From Marsupella aquatica (Eukaryota; Marchantiophyta): a stretch of 64,000 bases of DNA. A program made the position numbers and the translations under genes. Positions 24,074-34,358 of the stretch are shown piece by piece (position 1 is the first letter of the stretch; every line of letters begins with the position of its first letter). The notes under the pieces were generated by a model, which had not been told where the DNA came from, searched no databases, and saw nothing but the letters and a program-made list of their open reading frames with translations. The stretch spans positions 4,464,001 to 4,528,000 of the forward strand of contig OZ316894.1 of NCBI GenBank assembly GCA_973895155.1. The letters run 5' to 3'.

Positions 24074-24445
24074 ACAAGATAACTAAGGTAGCTGCAGTTT
24101 GGAGAAGTGTAAACTTGATCATGCCAAAACGTAGATGTGTGTAGCTTACTCTAAATGTAACCTCTACTCTTGAAGCAATTTTATAAAGTGTTGCTTGTCT
24201 GCTGCAATTCTTTGCAGGTCTGCTGTTTGTGCTCTTCAAGCACTGTGTATAGGGCTTTTGGTGTGTAGCTTTTTAAAACTTAGTTGCTTCTCTTTTTTTT
24301 GCAGGGACATTCTAGCGCAAGGCAGAAATTGGGGAAGTTTAGGGTCTGAGCAAAGGTCGGCCCCTATACCTTGTTTGTTGTGAACTTGTCATTTTGTTGG
24401 AGTGAGCACAATCTCAGTCTAGGTGCATTCCCAGGTGCATTGAAG

Positions 24446-24970
24446 ATGGTTGTCACACGCAATGCTCTATCTGAGTACCATCAGCAGAAGGGTGTGCAAT
24501 TTCGTGTGAAGATGATCCACTCTGGGATTGTGCCTGCAGACTGTGCTGTAAGTTGGGGCTATCCATCTGTGTCTGGCAACCATTACAACAGGCTGAGTAC
24601 ATCCCCACCAGTGCCAAACAGTATCCGTCCTGTTAAAGAAGTAGATGGAATGTTGGATGAGAGCTGTGTCTTATTGGAGGCTTGTCTCCATTGTCACACC
24701 CAAACATGTCATCATTGTAGGGGAGGTGACTCAAACATAGTGCAAACTGAAGCACAGTACATGGCAAGAATGGCATGGGGCGGTTGCCTAGTGTGGAATA
24801 CTTGTCATTTCATCAATGATTGTGTCTGTGGTGGGACACGTCCAGGTTCTGCCCATGATGGTGATGCACATTCAAGTTGCGGACTTTTGATTCTACATTG
24901 CTCACATTGCAGGATGGATCAAAGGAGCCCACAGGGAAGTGATGCCCCTGGTGGAGGCTACTGGCTGTGA
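24446..24970 (+). CDS. unidentified Cys-rich ORF, 174 codons
   Basis: I do not recognise this protein. From ATG 24446 the frame is open to a TGA at 24968-24970. It contains a Cys/His-rich stretch CLHCHTQTCHHC (about residues 88-99) and a second CSHC near the end. A good acceptor-like tract (CTTCTCTTTTTTTTGCAG) precedes it near 24304. It lies 80 bp upstream of the PHD ORF on the same strand and could be a decayed upstream exon of that gene or an accessory ORF of the transposon block. It may also be a chance frame. Confidence 0.3.
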   Translation: MVVTRNALSEYHQQKGVQFRVKMIHSGIVPADCAVSWGYPSVSGNHYNRLSTSPPVPNSIRPVKEVDGMLDESCVLLEACLHCHTQTCHHCRGGDSNIVQTEAQYMARMAWGGCLVWNTCHFINDCVCGGTRPGSAHDGDAHSSCGLLILHCSHCRMDQRSPQGSDAPGGGYWL

Positions 24971-25051
24971 TTGCTGGTGGACTGTTGCTCCTTCTGGTAC
25001 ATCAATGCCTGCCCCTAATTTTTGAAGGTAATTTTGCAGATCTTGTTCAGC

Positions 25052-25747
25052 ATGGCACACATTGCTTGTCAGCTGCTGGATCCAAGATTTGGGCATAGGG
25101 AGCACCTCCGTATGGATCCCCCTTGTTGTTTTCACTGTGACGAGGGAGGAACTGTTTTGTTCTGTGATGGCCCTTGTGGTCGCCATTTTCATTATGTAGT
25201 TGATGGCCACAACCCTGATGAAGAAGATGGCCATGGACCTACATGTCAGCGGATTGTCATTTCCAGAGGTCATGATTGGGCTGCAGCTTGGCTTTGTGAC
25301 CTCTATCAGCAAAATAGAGGAAGATGTTTTGGTTGTGGACTCCTTGGTAGAACCTTGAGACCCACCACAGATGAGCCCCTTGTGATACAATGTTCTCATG
25401 ATGGCTGCTACTCATTTTACCATGTGGGCTGTCTCCGGACACTTCTGCGATTGGGGGAAATGCCTTTCACCCGCCATCCAGATAACCCTGATGCACATCC
25501 CGATGCTCTTATATGCCCACGACATTACTGTGAGGTCTGTAAGGAGTATCGAGAGGGCATTTGGGATTTTGTCCAATGTCGTAGATGCCCTCGTGCATGG
25601 TGTCGTGATGAAGGACCAACAACAGACAGGCACTTGAGGAGAAGGGTGAGGGGCCGAGACACCTGGGACATTGGACAGTGGCGCATGATTTACTATACTC
25701 ACCATGTCATCCTTGAGGGTTCTGATATCCCTAGTACCCATGACTAG
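25052..25747 (+). CDS. EDM2-like PHD-finger protein, truncated
   Basis: This is an open frame of 231 residues from ATG 25052. It matches the PHD array of plant EDM2 and related proteins. A first finger starts C-F-H-C-D-E-G-G..LFCDGPCGRHFH. A linker with CFGCGLLG follows, then a second finger with CSHDGCYSFYHVGC and ICPRHYCEVCKEY..., C-R-R-C-P-R-A-W-C. The tail GRDTWDIGQWRMIYYTHHVI ... IPSTHD resembles the segment after the EDM2 fingers. EDM2 is about 1,300 residues and reads histone marks to control transposon silencing and polyadenylation of an NLR gene (RPP7) in Arabidopsis. Here the C-terminal methyltransferase-like part is absent, and one CxxC ligand pair reads C-D-L-Y. The frame is intact, unlike its neighbours. 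Whether it is expressed is unknown. Confidence 0.65.
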   Translation: MAHIACQLLDPRFGHREHLRMDPPCCFHCDEGGTVLFCDGPCGRHFHYVVDGHNPDEEDGHGPTCQRIVISRGHDWAAAWLCDLYQQNRGRCFGCGLLGRTLRPTTDEPLVIQCSHDGCYSFYHVGCLRTLLRLGEMPFTRHPDNPDAHPDALICPRHYCEVCKEYREGIWDFVQCRRCPRAWCRDEGPTTDRHLRRRVRGRDTWDIGQWRMIYYTHHVILEGSDIPSTHD

Positions 25748-26126
25748 ACCAGCATGACTGCTATTGATTTCACCATCTTATAACTTGAACCTTTTTTGTA
25801 CTGGACCCATAAGACAGCCTAAATTATATGAACTTAAGTATTTGGTTGAAGGCTATGGACTTAAGTATTTGGTTGCATGCTATCGACTTAAGTATTTCGA
25901 TGAATGAAATGGACTTAAGTATTTGCTTGAACGAAATGGAATTTTGATCGATGAATTGAAATGGACTTAAGTAAGTCTCATTGACTACAATAGATTGAGT
26001 GTTCAGATGACATTGTGAATGGTTGACTTGAGTCCTGATCTTTTTCCATGTCTGTCCATTGTTGTATGACAGGTTCATCTACCTAATCCTTGTCCCTTAC
26101 TTTCATAGCCTGTATAACTATCCATC

Positions 26127-26602
26127 ATGGCACACCTAGGCATGAGCTCTATCAGATTGGTAGAAAAGAGTGGGGAGGGAGGAAAGCCTGATACTCCAAT
26201 CTGTGTCATGTCCTTCAAAGAGGCAGACTCTGGCAGATTTCCGTCTGAAATGTGTAGGTGTAGTAGAGTTTGACTTTGATTTTTGGGATGAGAGGTTGCC
26301 TGGTCAAGTCCGGCGCTTTTCAGAGAAGACTGTTGGGGTGACTGAACTTCAAGGGACAATTTACGTGATTGCACAGTAAGTTACCCTCAGTTGCCTTGCC
26401 TACTGAGAGGGTCACAATTGGTTCCTCTCATTCATCTGCTGCCACTGTGTCCAATTTGGCAGGCACAATTCCCTTGACTGAAGGACAAACAAAAGGGGTG
26501 CCAGTACAGGCTATTGTACTGCCTGTCACAGGCTCCTTTGAGTCTCACCTCATGTCTGAGGCTGCATCAAAGACCTGGAATGATGAGTGGTTGAAGCTAT
26601 GA
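26127..26602 (+). pseudogene. unidentified decayed ORF between PHD gene and transposase
   Basis: Two frames that look continuous across a frameshift read DTPICVMSFKEADSGRFPSE then GVVEFDFDFWDERLPGQVRR and TIYVIAQ. A Ser/Thr-rich piece ending WNDEWLKL follows. The regular amino-acid usage suggests former coding sequence, but I recognise no domain. Same strand as the flanking block. Confidence 0.3.
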
Positions 26603-26841
26603 TCCTGGGTAAACCAGAAGGGCTTCGGTGAGCACAAGTGGAGAGTGCGGACGTGGGATGAGGGAGGGGAGTGTCGAGGTCATCTAGAATGCTTAGTGTA
26701 GGGAGACTTATGGGAATGCAGCCAATTCACAGGTGCTCAAGTCCATCGCAAATTGCTTTAGCAATTTCAAGACAAAGCACCTGACCAACCCTAAACACAA
26801 GGAGAACGTACTGGTGTAAGCAAAGGGGTATACCTGGAGCT

Positions 26842-29800
26842 TTGGTGACGGCTGCTGACACTATACAGCAACCATTGTTTGATCATAGTATGCAAATAGG
26901 GGCTGGTGTGGAAATAGTGGGAAAGTTGAATGAAGAGGTAGGTGGGGTGGTAGAAGTGTTCTCTATCACACCATCTCCCACTGATCCAACATTTGCACGG
27001 AGGTCATTCCTATTTAAGGTCAGATGTATAGTCTGTGGCAAGCTACATACTGACATGTGCCCTAAGAAATCCAATTTGGAACACAATTTAAGGCAACACC
27101 TTGTCAGTCGGGATCATATGGATGCACTTGAGAACGTTGTCACCAGTACCCAGGCTGCACTGAGGGCAGGGAAGAAGGGGAGACCAAGGAAGCCTGATGC
27201 TCGTGATCTGTTTCCATCTCAAAATTCTATTCTGAATTTCTTTAGAGAGGACAGCTCTGCTGCAGGGAGCAGTTCAGGCAGAGGTGGGTTGTATTCCTCC
27301 ATTGAGCCAAGTTTAAGTTTGCTTTGTTGGGGCCTATGGGAGTCAGAGGTGAAGTGGACAGGGGATTCTATGGCTGTGAAAGGCATACTTGATGATCAAG
27401 AGGGAGGAAATGTGTGGGATTGTGACCGTACAACCTGTGCTGAGGTTTTCAATGTAACTAGTCAGTCAGTTGTTGGTATACATGGTTGTTTTAGGCACAA
27501 GCAATGTCACGGGGTGTCCATTAATGGAGGTGGTTTTCAAAACCTCACTTGCACTCTATGTGATTCTATAAAACGTGAAGATGATTTTCGTGGCAGAGTG
27601 CACAGGGAAGCGGAAGCATTAGTGCAGAGAGGAGATAGGACTACACAGTGTGGGATGAGGTTGGCATACTTGACCAAAACTGAACTGAGGGAACATGTTG
27701 GTAACCTCACCACTCGCTTTAGGAAACAGCGTTGGCTGTTGGCACAACAGGCTCAGAAAATTTGTGCCCTGAGTGTTAGGCGAAAGAAGCTAGAAGATTT
27801 ATTAGGAGTAGCCCATGATAGGAAAGATTTAAGACTGTTTCTGAGAAATATTGTGAATGGACATAGATGTGGTGCTTTTGGTGGCAAGGAAGGGTTGTGG
27901 GATTCCTGACAAATGTAGCTAAGAACTTGCAAAGAGTTGCTAAGGGTTATCGATACAGTAAGAGAACCAGGGCTTTCTCCCAAGCCATGTTTCAATTTGG
28001 AGGCAGACAAGTGGCTCATTGTTTCCAGGCTAACCTAGGTGGTCCAGGTCTGAAGACCTTGAAACGTGATAGAGCAAAACTCCCACCCTTTAGAGCTGGC
28101 ATTCAAAAAGAGATATTCCAGGAGGTGTGCAGAGTACTGTGTGCATCAAAGCGGTCACTTGGAATTGCAGGAGATGTACCAGTAATGTTTGTTGAGGATG
28201 AAACAAGGATCAAAGAGAGACCCAGGTTTGTGTTTTTGTCTCTATAGTAAATTAGCTTGTTTTTTTGAATGTGTTGGGTGAGTTTGCATGTCATGAGCTG
28301 ATGTCTGTATTCTATTGTGTGTGACAGATGGGAAGCTAAATATGACACCCTCATTGGTTTCTGTGGCCCCTTAGAAGAGCACTGTACATGTTCTTCTGGC
28401 TTGGAAGTACTGGTTGGAGCAGGTACTGAAGGGTATGACAAGATTGTAAGTACTTTTGAGCAATATGCCAAAGGCATGTATGCTAGAGTAATCATTGTCA
28501 ATCCTCTGCATGCAAAGATGCCTAAATTGGCATTGTGTGTTCTACCAACATGTAACAAGTTTCGAGCTCCCTGGGTAAGAGAGCATTGGGTGCAGCTGAA
28601 GTCCATGTGGGACACACATTGCAGAGACAGTGTTGGTCCTTTGTTGGGCCATGCTAGTGATGGTGATGCTCGTCGTAGGAAATTGATGATGGAAGATTAT
28701 ACTGCTGTGAATGGTTCCTTTCCTAGGTACAGTGTCGGATGGGTTGGGTGGCAATACTCAGTGTCCATACTTCCGAATGGAGATCTATATGGTTTTGGAG
28801 ACCAAGACCCACCTCACAATGGCAAGAAGGCAATTAACCCATTGGACCGAGTGTCTGCTATGTTAGTTCTTGGTGATCAGCATGCATCTTTGTCATATGT
28901 CACATCTGTTTATAACCATTATGCAATTCATGAGCATGGTTTGCATTGGGATGATGTGAATAGGACAGATAGACAAAACTGGGCTGGCCCACAACGAATA
29001 GCTTCCAGGAGAGTGCAGGCCTGCCTGCAGCATATGTATGAGTGACGAGATGTTCATCATGACAGAAGCCTTGGGACCATGATATACTTGGAGGTTTATG
29101 CAGACTACATAGATATTTTCTTCTCTGTTAAGCATGACCTAAGAACCCGTGTTGTCTTGGCATCAAAGGTATCTTGGTTCTTCCGATTGTGGAGGCTATG
29201 GTTGAGGTATGGTGATCATTCTGTGACAGGGAATGCTGGATCTATCACAGAGAAGAACATGATTTCTGTGCAGGCTTTCCATGATATCAACATGTCTTGT
29301 CATTTTGTAGTATTGTTAATCTGTGCCTTTCGGGACAAGTTCCCATATCTGCAAGTTCCATTTCACTTGCTGGGATCAGATTGTTGTGATATATTTTCAG
29401 CAAGGTAGGTGGCATGAGTGGCCATGAGAGAAATTATGACTTTGGATCTCTACTGGACAGTGCAGTGGGACTGAATCGACTAGCTGGATTAGAGTATGGA
29501 CCAGAGGGATTGAAGATACGTCGATCACATGATAAACAGGATCATGTTTGGGCAACTTTACATCCTCTGGATGAAGGAGAACAAGCTTCAAATTTATTGA
29601 TTACTCTGCAGTTCAGACTAATGAGCTGGTTGTTGATGCTCTAAAGGAAGGTTTGCAGGAAGCAAAAGATTTGTTGTGCAAGCTGAACATGTCACCAAGG
29701 AGTTCTTTGCCAGCAGCGAAAAGATGATGGTGGGTTCATCCTTGGGAGGCGGAGGTAGAGACTTGGCCGGATACAAGTGTCATGAAAGAGGCTGTGTTAT

Positions 29801-30726
29801 GTGATGATGCTGAAGACACAGTTGAGCATCGATCTACTGTAGGCCCTAGACCTAAGCCCCCAATTGGAGAGTTTCTAGAGTTTGAAGATCCTGAAGAAGA
29901 TCTCAATCGGATTGATTCATGGGACACTCTGGACAATCAGGATTGTATTGAGTCACTAACAGTTGATGATTGTTCGATTGAGGTGGACACTAACCCATTT
30001 TGTGAGATGGAGACACTAGGACATGAAGTAAGGCATGTCTTGGCTAGAGTTCAAGCAGACTTAACTGATGTGCAGACACCCCAGTCAGTAGTGTCTACTG
30101 TAACTTATGAGGGAAGGACTATCTACAAGTCCACTCTTGTGAGTCAATTGTGCTGCAATCCTTTCATGTCAAAGGATAGGCTAACTAGGATAGCCCAGAA
30201 GACCTATTACACTACTGGTAAGGAGAAGGAAAATGATGACTCTGTGACTTGATTGGTTGACCTTGGTACTGATATAGCAGTTTTGTTTGAGTCTGCTGCA
30301 GAGGTTGGTCCTTCTACCAGATCATCCAAGTCAAAGAAGAGGAAGGGAATAGATAAAGGGCCTGTTGTTGACGCAACATCTGCAAAGAAGGAATATTGGT
30401 TGGGTAGGATTGAGTTTATGATACAGAAGAATGGCTCCCATTGGGTCAAACGTCGGAAAGCAATAGATCTATTGGACAGGCCTGTACCTGCAGTTGGACA
30501 AAGTGGAAGTGTGTGTCGCTTGCAGTGTAATTGGTACAAATCTACTGGTAACAACAAAACTTTGTTCACTTATGATGCAACAGATGGACAATGGATTGAT
30601 ATTGAGATGGTAATTTCAAATGTGAACTTGACAATGAAGTCTGGGATAGTTGACAGAGTGTATGTACTAGATGCAAGTGACTTGCAGGCTTTGACTACAT
30701 ACATTCAAAGTGTGAGTAAATTGTGA
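26842..30726 (+). pseudogene. large unfamiliar transposase, ~1,260 codons, six breaks
   Basis: One former gene. Its first exon frame has a CIVC...H...H zinc-finger-like segment (residues ~62-92), an AT-hook KKGRPRKP (111-118) and a PIP-box-like QNSILNFF (127-134). More CxxC/His pairs follow (193-240), then a helical region. After 27903 come NLGGPGLKTLKR, a VPVMFVEDETRI block, a GT-AG intron (28226-28327), WEAKYDTLIGFCG and GHASDGDARRRKLMM. Then come a Trp/Leu helix block WFFRLWRLWLRYGD, HLLGSDCCDIF and VGGMSGHE. A C-terminal block GRTIYKSTLVSQL...SKDRLTRI ends it. Acidic residues in EDET, SDGD and CCD suggest a DDE/D RNase-H-like core. Breaks are single-T losses near 27903, 29398 and 29601, and TGA stops at 29043, 29725 and 30250. 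From memory, unnamed invertebrate proteins share this pattern. I cannot assign a named superfamily. Confidence 0.6.
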
Positions 30727-30815
30727 TATATAATTTACTATTGTTTATTAAAAGTAGTTTGTTATGTGTGTATGTGATGCATTTGTAGGGTTAGTGGGAG
30801 GGAGTAGAGTAGGGG

Positions 30816-30875
30816 ATGGCGGATTGGCAAATTGAGATTTATGCTCAATCAGGGGTTCAATTCCCCTCCGTCATG
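30816..30875 (+). other. tRNA-like fold lacking the D arm
   Basis: ATGGCGG (30816-30822) pairs with CCGTCAT (30868-30874) as a 7-bp acceptor stem with one G-U. TTGAG/CTCAA flank a 7-nt loop ATTTATG, and AGGGG/CCCCT flank TTCAATT as a perfect T arm matching the B box GGTTCAATTCC. Only nine nucleotides replace the D arm. With U33 at the second loop position the anticodon would be UUA, facing the stop codon UAA. It is most likely a tRNA-derived pseudogene or SINE head, not a working tRNA. Confidence 0.5.
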
Positions 30876-30960
30876 TGTACATCATCATGCATGAGTCTGT
30901 GAAGGAAGGTAGAGATGTGGACATCATCATGCGGGAGTTTGTGAAACAAGGTAGAGTACC
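30876..30960. repeat. ~42-bp tandem duplication
   Basis: Two adjacent units share ACATCATCATGC...GAGT.TGTGAA...AAGGTAGAG. They directly follow the tRNA-like fold, which is compatible with a SINE body or with the terminal region of the transposase block. Confidence 0.6.
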
Positions 30961-31339
30961 GATGCCTTGAATAGGCAACCTATGTTGTTCGGTTACCTAT
31001 CTATAGTATCTGGCACCCACCATGCTTCACTATTCAAGAGTGAAAACTACAAGTTGTTGGATGATATTTACAAGATATTCAGCTTCATGATGTAAATTCA
31101 TTGAATGTATCAATTTGCATCAATTGGCTCTACACTATTGAGGTACTTAACTTCCTTAATAGGCATTTTTTAAATCATCATAAAACTTTCCATAAAGTTT
31201 TATAGGGGTAAACAATTCAAAAAATGGTCGCTTTTCAGAAAGTAAGGGAGTGGGGAAAAAAAAATTCACTTAAAAGTTAGGGGGTCCAGACCCTAAAACG
31301 TTGCACGAGATGTAGAGCCCTTACATACAGTGACCCCCC

Positions 31340-32471
31340 CAAGGGCAACCCTGGCCAAGGAGAAGGATTTACCAAGGGGAGGATGGCCAGAAGATATTCG
31401 GTGGCCTGCCGAAGAACAAGCCAGCCCCCTACCCACGTTTGATGAGGTTTGAAAGGCGACGTGGGAACAAAGGCCGTGTTGGGAGATGCCGGATCCTAAC
31501 CACTCCACACATGCACGTTGCAGAGCGTTGGAGTATGGGAAGATGTGCGGATTACTTGCCCTTGGCATCTTTGGGGAAGAGTTGGAGACGGGGCCTTTTA
31601 TCCAAAGGGAGATGTTGGATAAAAGTCGGTTGGAAGAAGCAGTAGCCTTGGAGAGGATGAAGAAGGAAGAGGGCATCCGACGAGTTAGAGAGAGGGAAGC
31701 CAAGGCCGGAGATCTAAAAGCAGCCAAGCAGGCTCAAGACAAGCTTCGTGTTAGGAAGCATGAGCTTAGCATCATGCAGGGGCAGCTAGATACAACCATG
31801 GCTGATAACCAGTTATTCAAGAGCATGAACTAAAGGAGGCAAAGTTGGCTCACATAACGATCTGCAACAAGGCCATGGTAGAGGCGCAGAGGAAGGAGAG
31901 GGCACTAAAGGGGGAGCTCAAAGATCTCCGCGAAGCCTTTCAGCAAAAGAATGTCGAATTGGATAAAACCTACAGGGGCATTGATAATTGAAGGTGGACC
32001 TCGCACCTTGTTGGCCAACTTTGAAGCCAACCTGCGTAGGAAGGACAACATGCCCAATCAAACCTACGAGAAGATGAACAACATGGAGTATGATGTCATC
32101 CACAAGCTCAATGCGGAGCTGAGAGCAACTTAGGAGGAGAGGGCGGCCTTACGGACGAAGTTGGACGAGAACCAAAAGGAGTTAGAGGAAGCTCGTGGGG
32201 ATTTGGACGAGACCCAGGAGGAGTTGGAGGACACAGTGCGCGGAAGATGGAAAACTTGCAGAGGTGGGTGGACAACCAAATGGAGCGATTGAAGAAACTA
32301 GCCAAGGAGTTGAAGCGCTCGGCTACATTAAGTGGACCCCCGGTGGCGGCAACAAGGTTGCAAGGCGTGGTATTGGCCAAAGGACAAGCCGAGGCACCCT
32401 TACACGTATCGAAAGTAATTGGCAAGGGGAAGGCACCGGTTGCCTGGGAAGGGAAGGACAAGAAGAAGTGA
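31340..32471 (+). pseudogene. coiled-coil transposon gene relic
   Basis: Read across stops and frameshifts, the plus strand encodes PRGGWPEDIRWPAEEQASPL, a TGA, then REMLDKSRLEEAVALERMKK and long charged heptad-like stretches (KAAKQAQDKLRVRKHELSIM; RAALRTKLDENQKELEEARG; LQRWVDNQMERLKKLAKELK) ending KGKDKKK-type basic residues at a TGA (32469-32471). It looks like a coiled-coil gag-like or accessory protein of a plant transposon. Its GC-rich composition and orientation match the relic at 19307-20640, so both may be halves of one host element interrupted by the 21-31 kb block. The family is not identified. Confidence 0.45.
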
Positions 32472-33879
32472 AAACCTTCTGGGTCAGGAAGCAACATGGT
32501 TCCTCAGGCCACCGTGACTGAGGTAGAGGACATGGCACCGGCCTTGTGCGAGGTCACGACAGTTAAGTTGGCAGTCTTGGAGGTCAACCAAGAAGATCAG
32601 CTCGGTGCAGCCATGACAAGGACGGACTCAAGGTTGCCAATTATTGAGAGGCATCAACCGCAACCTTGGGAGGAGGAAACAACCTGCCTCGTAGGACGAG
32701 CTTATGGAAGACCACTACGGTAATGAGACCGAAGCCGGGCGTGCCAGAATAGAAGCCGTAGCAGTGGACCCACCACTTTTGCATGTCGGGAAGGTAGCAA
32801 AAGCCGAGGCTGGAGTGGGACCCGATCATGCCAAGGGCGGGTTGACCCAGTCAGGAGCAGGTAACCTGTTAGAGGACGAACCTACAACATTGGCCACCGA
32901 GGAAGGATTGGGGGCATCCATTGGGCACCAACCACCATTGTTATGACAGTGGTGGAGGGCCGTCCGTTTTAGGGAGGGCGGATGTGGAGGAAGAGGCGTG
33001 AGTGGGCAAAGCAGGCACGGACCTCCAGATTTAGGATTAGGGCCAAGAGGCGGCCCTAACACTTAGTTTAGTGGGATTGCGGATCCACTGGTAAGAGCAG
33101 CACTTGTGCTCTTGCCCCGTTGTACATAAGTAGGTTACAGTTAAATAGATTAGGCTTACGCATCAAGGAAATAAGTAGATACGCTGCCACGATAGATACT
33201 TATGCAACGGGGAGTTCAGGGTTTTTCTTGGCAAGTGTTTATTGCTCCAGCAAGGTTGGGATCAAGTAGTAAAAGAAGCTCTCGGTTAGTTATGCAGTGA
33301 CCCTTGTGTATATTCATGTTTCCTCATGCCTAAGAGCTGAATAGAGTTGGCCTTCCAGCTTAGTTCGCAAATCTTGCATATGAGAAGTACAGTTTGTATG
33401 GCAGTTGCACGATATAACTTAATCAATATGAGTCATTTTTCTATTTGTGTGTCACATCAACTTGTGTGAAGATTGTCCACATCAACTACAGGAGAGAAAG
33501 GAAGTAAGTGAAGTTGCAAGAAGCAGTATGAGTTGGATGTGTCAAGCTGAGAGAGATCTTAGCGACTACCCAAGCCAATTGGGCATTATTCCGGGGGGGG
33601 GGGGGAGGAATCCAAACATACCTAAAGGGAGACTGATAGAAGAGGAAGGGAGCTGCTTAGAAGTAGGTCATCTACATATCTCATGACCCGATGAAGGATC
33701 TGTCCAATGTATGTGAGTAAGAAGTTAGTAAAGAGATTAGCAGCGTCCCATGCCGATAAGCCGCTGAACCGGCCTTGGCAAGAGCGAAACCAATTGGAAT
33801 CGGCTTGTTCAGGGGAGGTTCTTGGGTTTAGAGAGCCATGGGACGCACCACAGTCTCCTTGTCCCAACCCCTTTCTATT
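32472..33879. other. transposon 3' flank and spacer
   Basis: GC-rich to about 33060 (probably more of the same element), then ordinary spacer with a G run of about 13 at 33593-33605. No gene is recognised. Confidence 0.4.
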
Positions 33880-34358
33880 TCAACACTATACATGCCCTCC
33901 ATGTTTTTCCTCATTCCTGGCCCTATCCCCAACTCTTACCTATACAACCTAGCTTCTCTCCTCACTCCTTTCCTTGTCCCCCTCCTAAACCTATACCTTT
34001 AAACCTCCCTCATTTCCTTGTCCCTCTCTAAACCAATACCCTCCCTCCTAATAAAACCTATATCCTTAAACTATCTCATTTCCTTGTCCCTCTCTAAACC
34101 AATACCCCCCCTCCTCCCTCCCTAAATCAACACCCTCCCTAAAACTATACGTACATACCCTTCCTCCTCCTTGTTTTTCTTTGTGCCTCCTAAACCTATA
34201 TCCTACCTCCTGGATCGCTCCTTTCCTTGTCCCTGCTAGCCCCATTCCCTTCCTCCTCCTCCTTTTCATTGTCTCTCCCTAAAACTACACGTATCCTCCC
34301 TCCTTTACCCTCCCTCCCCAACCCCATTCCTTGTCTACCCTTTTCTACCTCTTTGAAG
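33880..34358. repeat. polypyrimidine tract with CTCATTTCCTTGTCCCTC units
   Basis: For nearly 480 bp the plus strand is overwhelmingly C and T. It is built from diverged copies of CATTTCCTTGTCCCTCTCTA and AAACCTATATCC-type units. Long one-strand purine/pyrimidine tracts can adopt triplex (H-DNA) structure. The complementary strand gives spurious Gly/Arg/Glu-rich ORFs. It abuts the CACTA element. Confidence 0.7.

Noticed and set aside
30816-30875. Functional nuclear tRNA gene
   Set aside because: It has no D arm and the deduced anticodon faces a stop codon; kept only as a tRNA-like structure.
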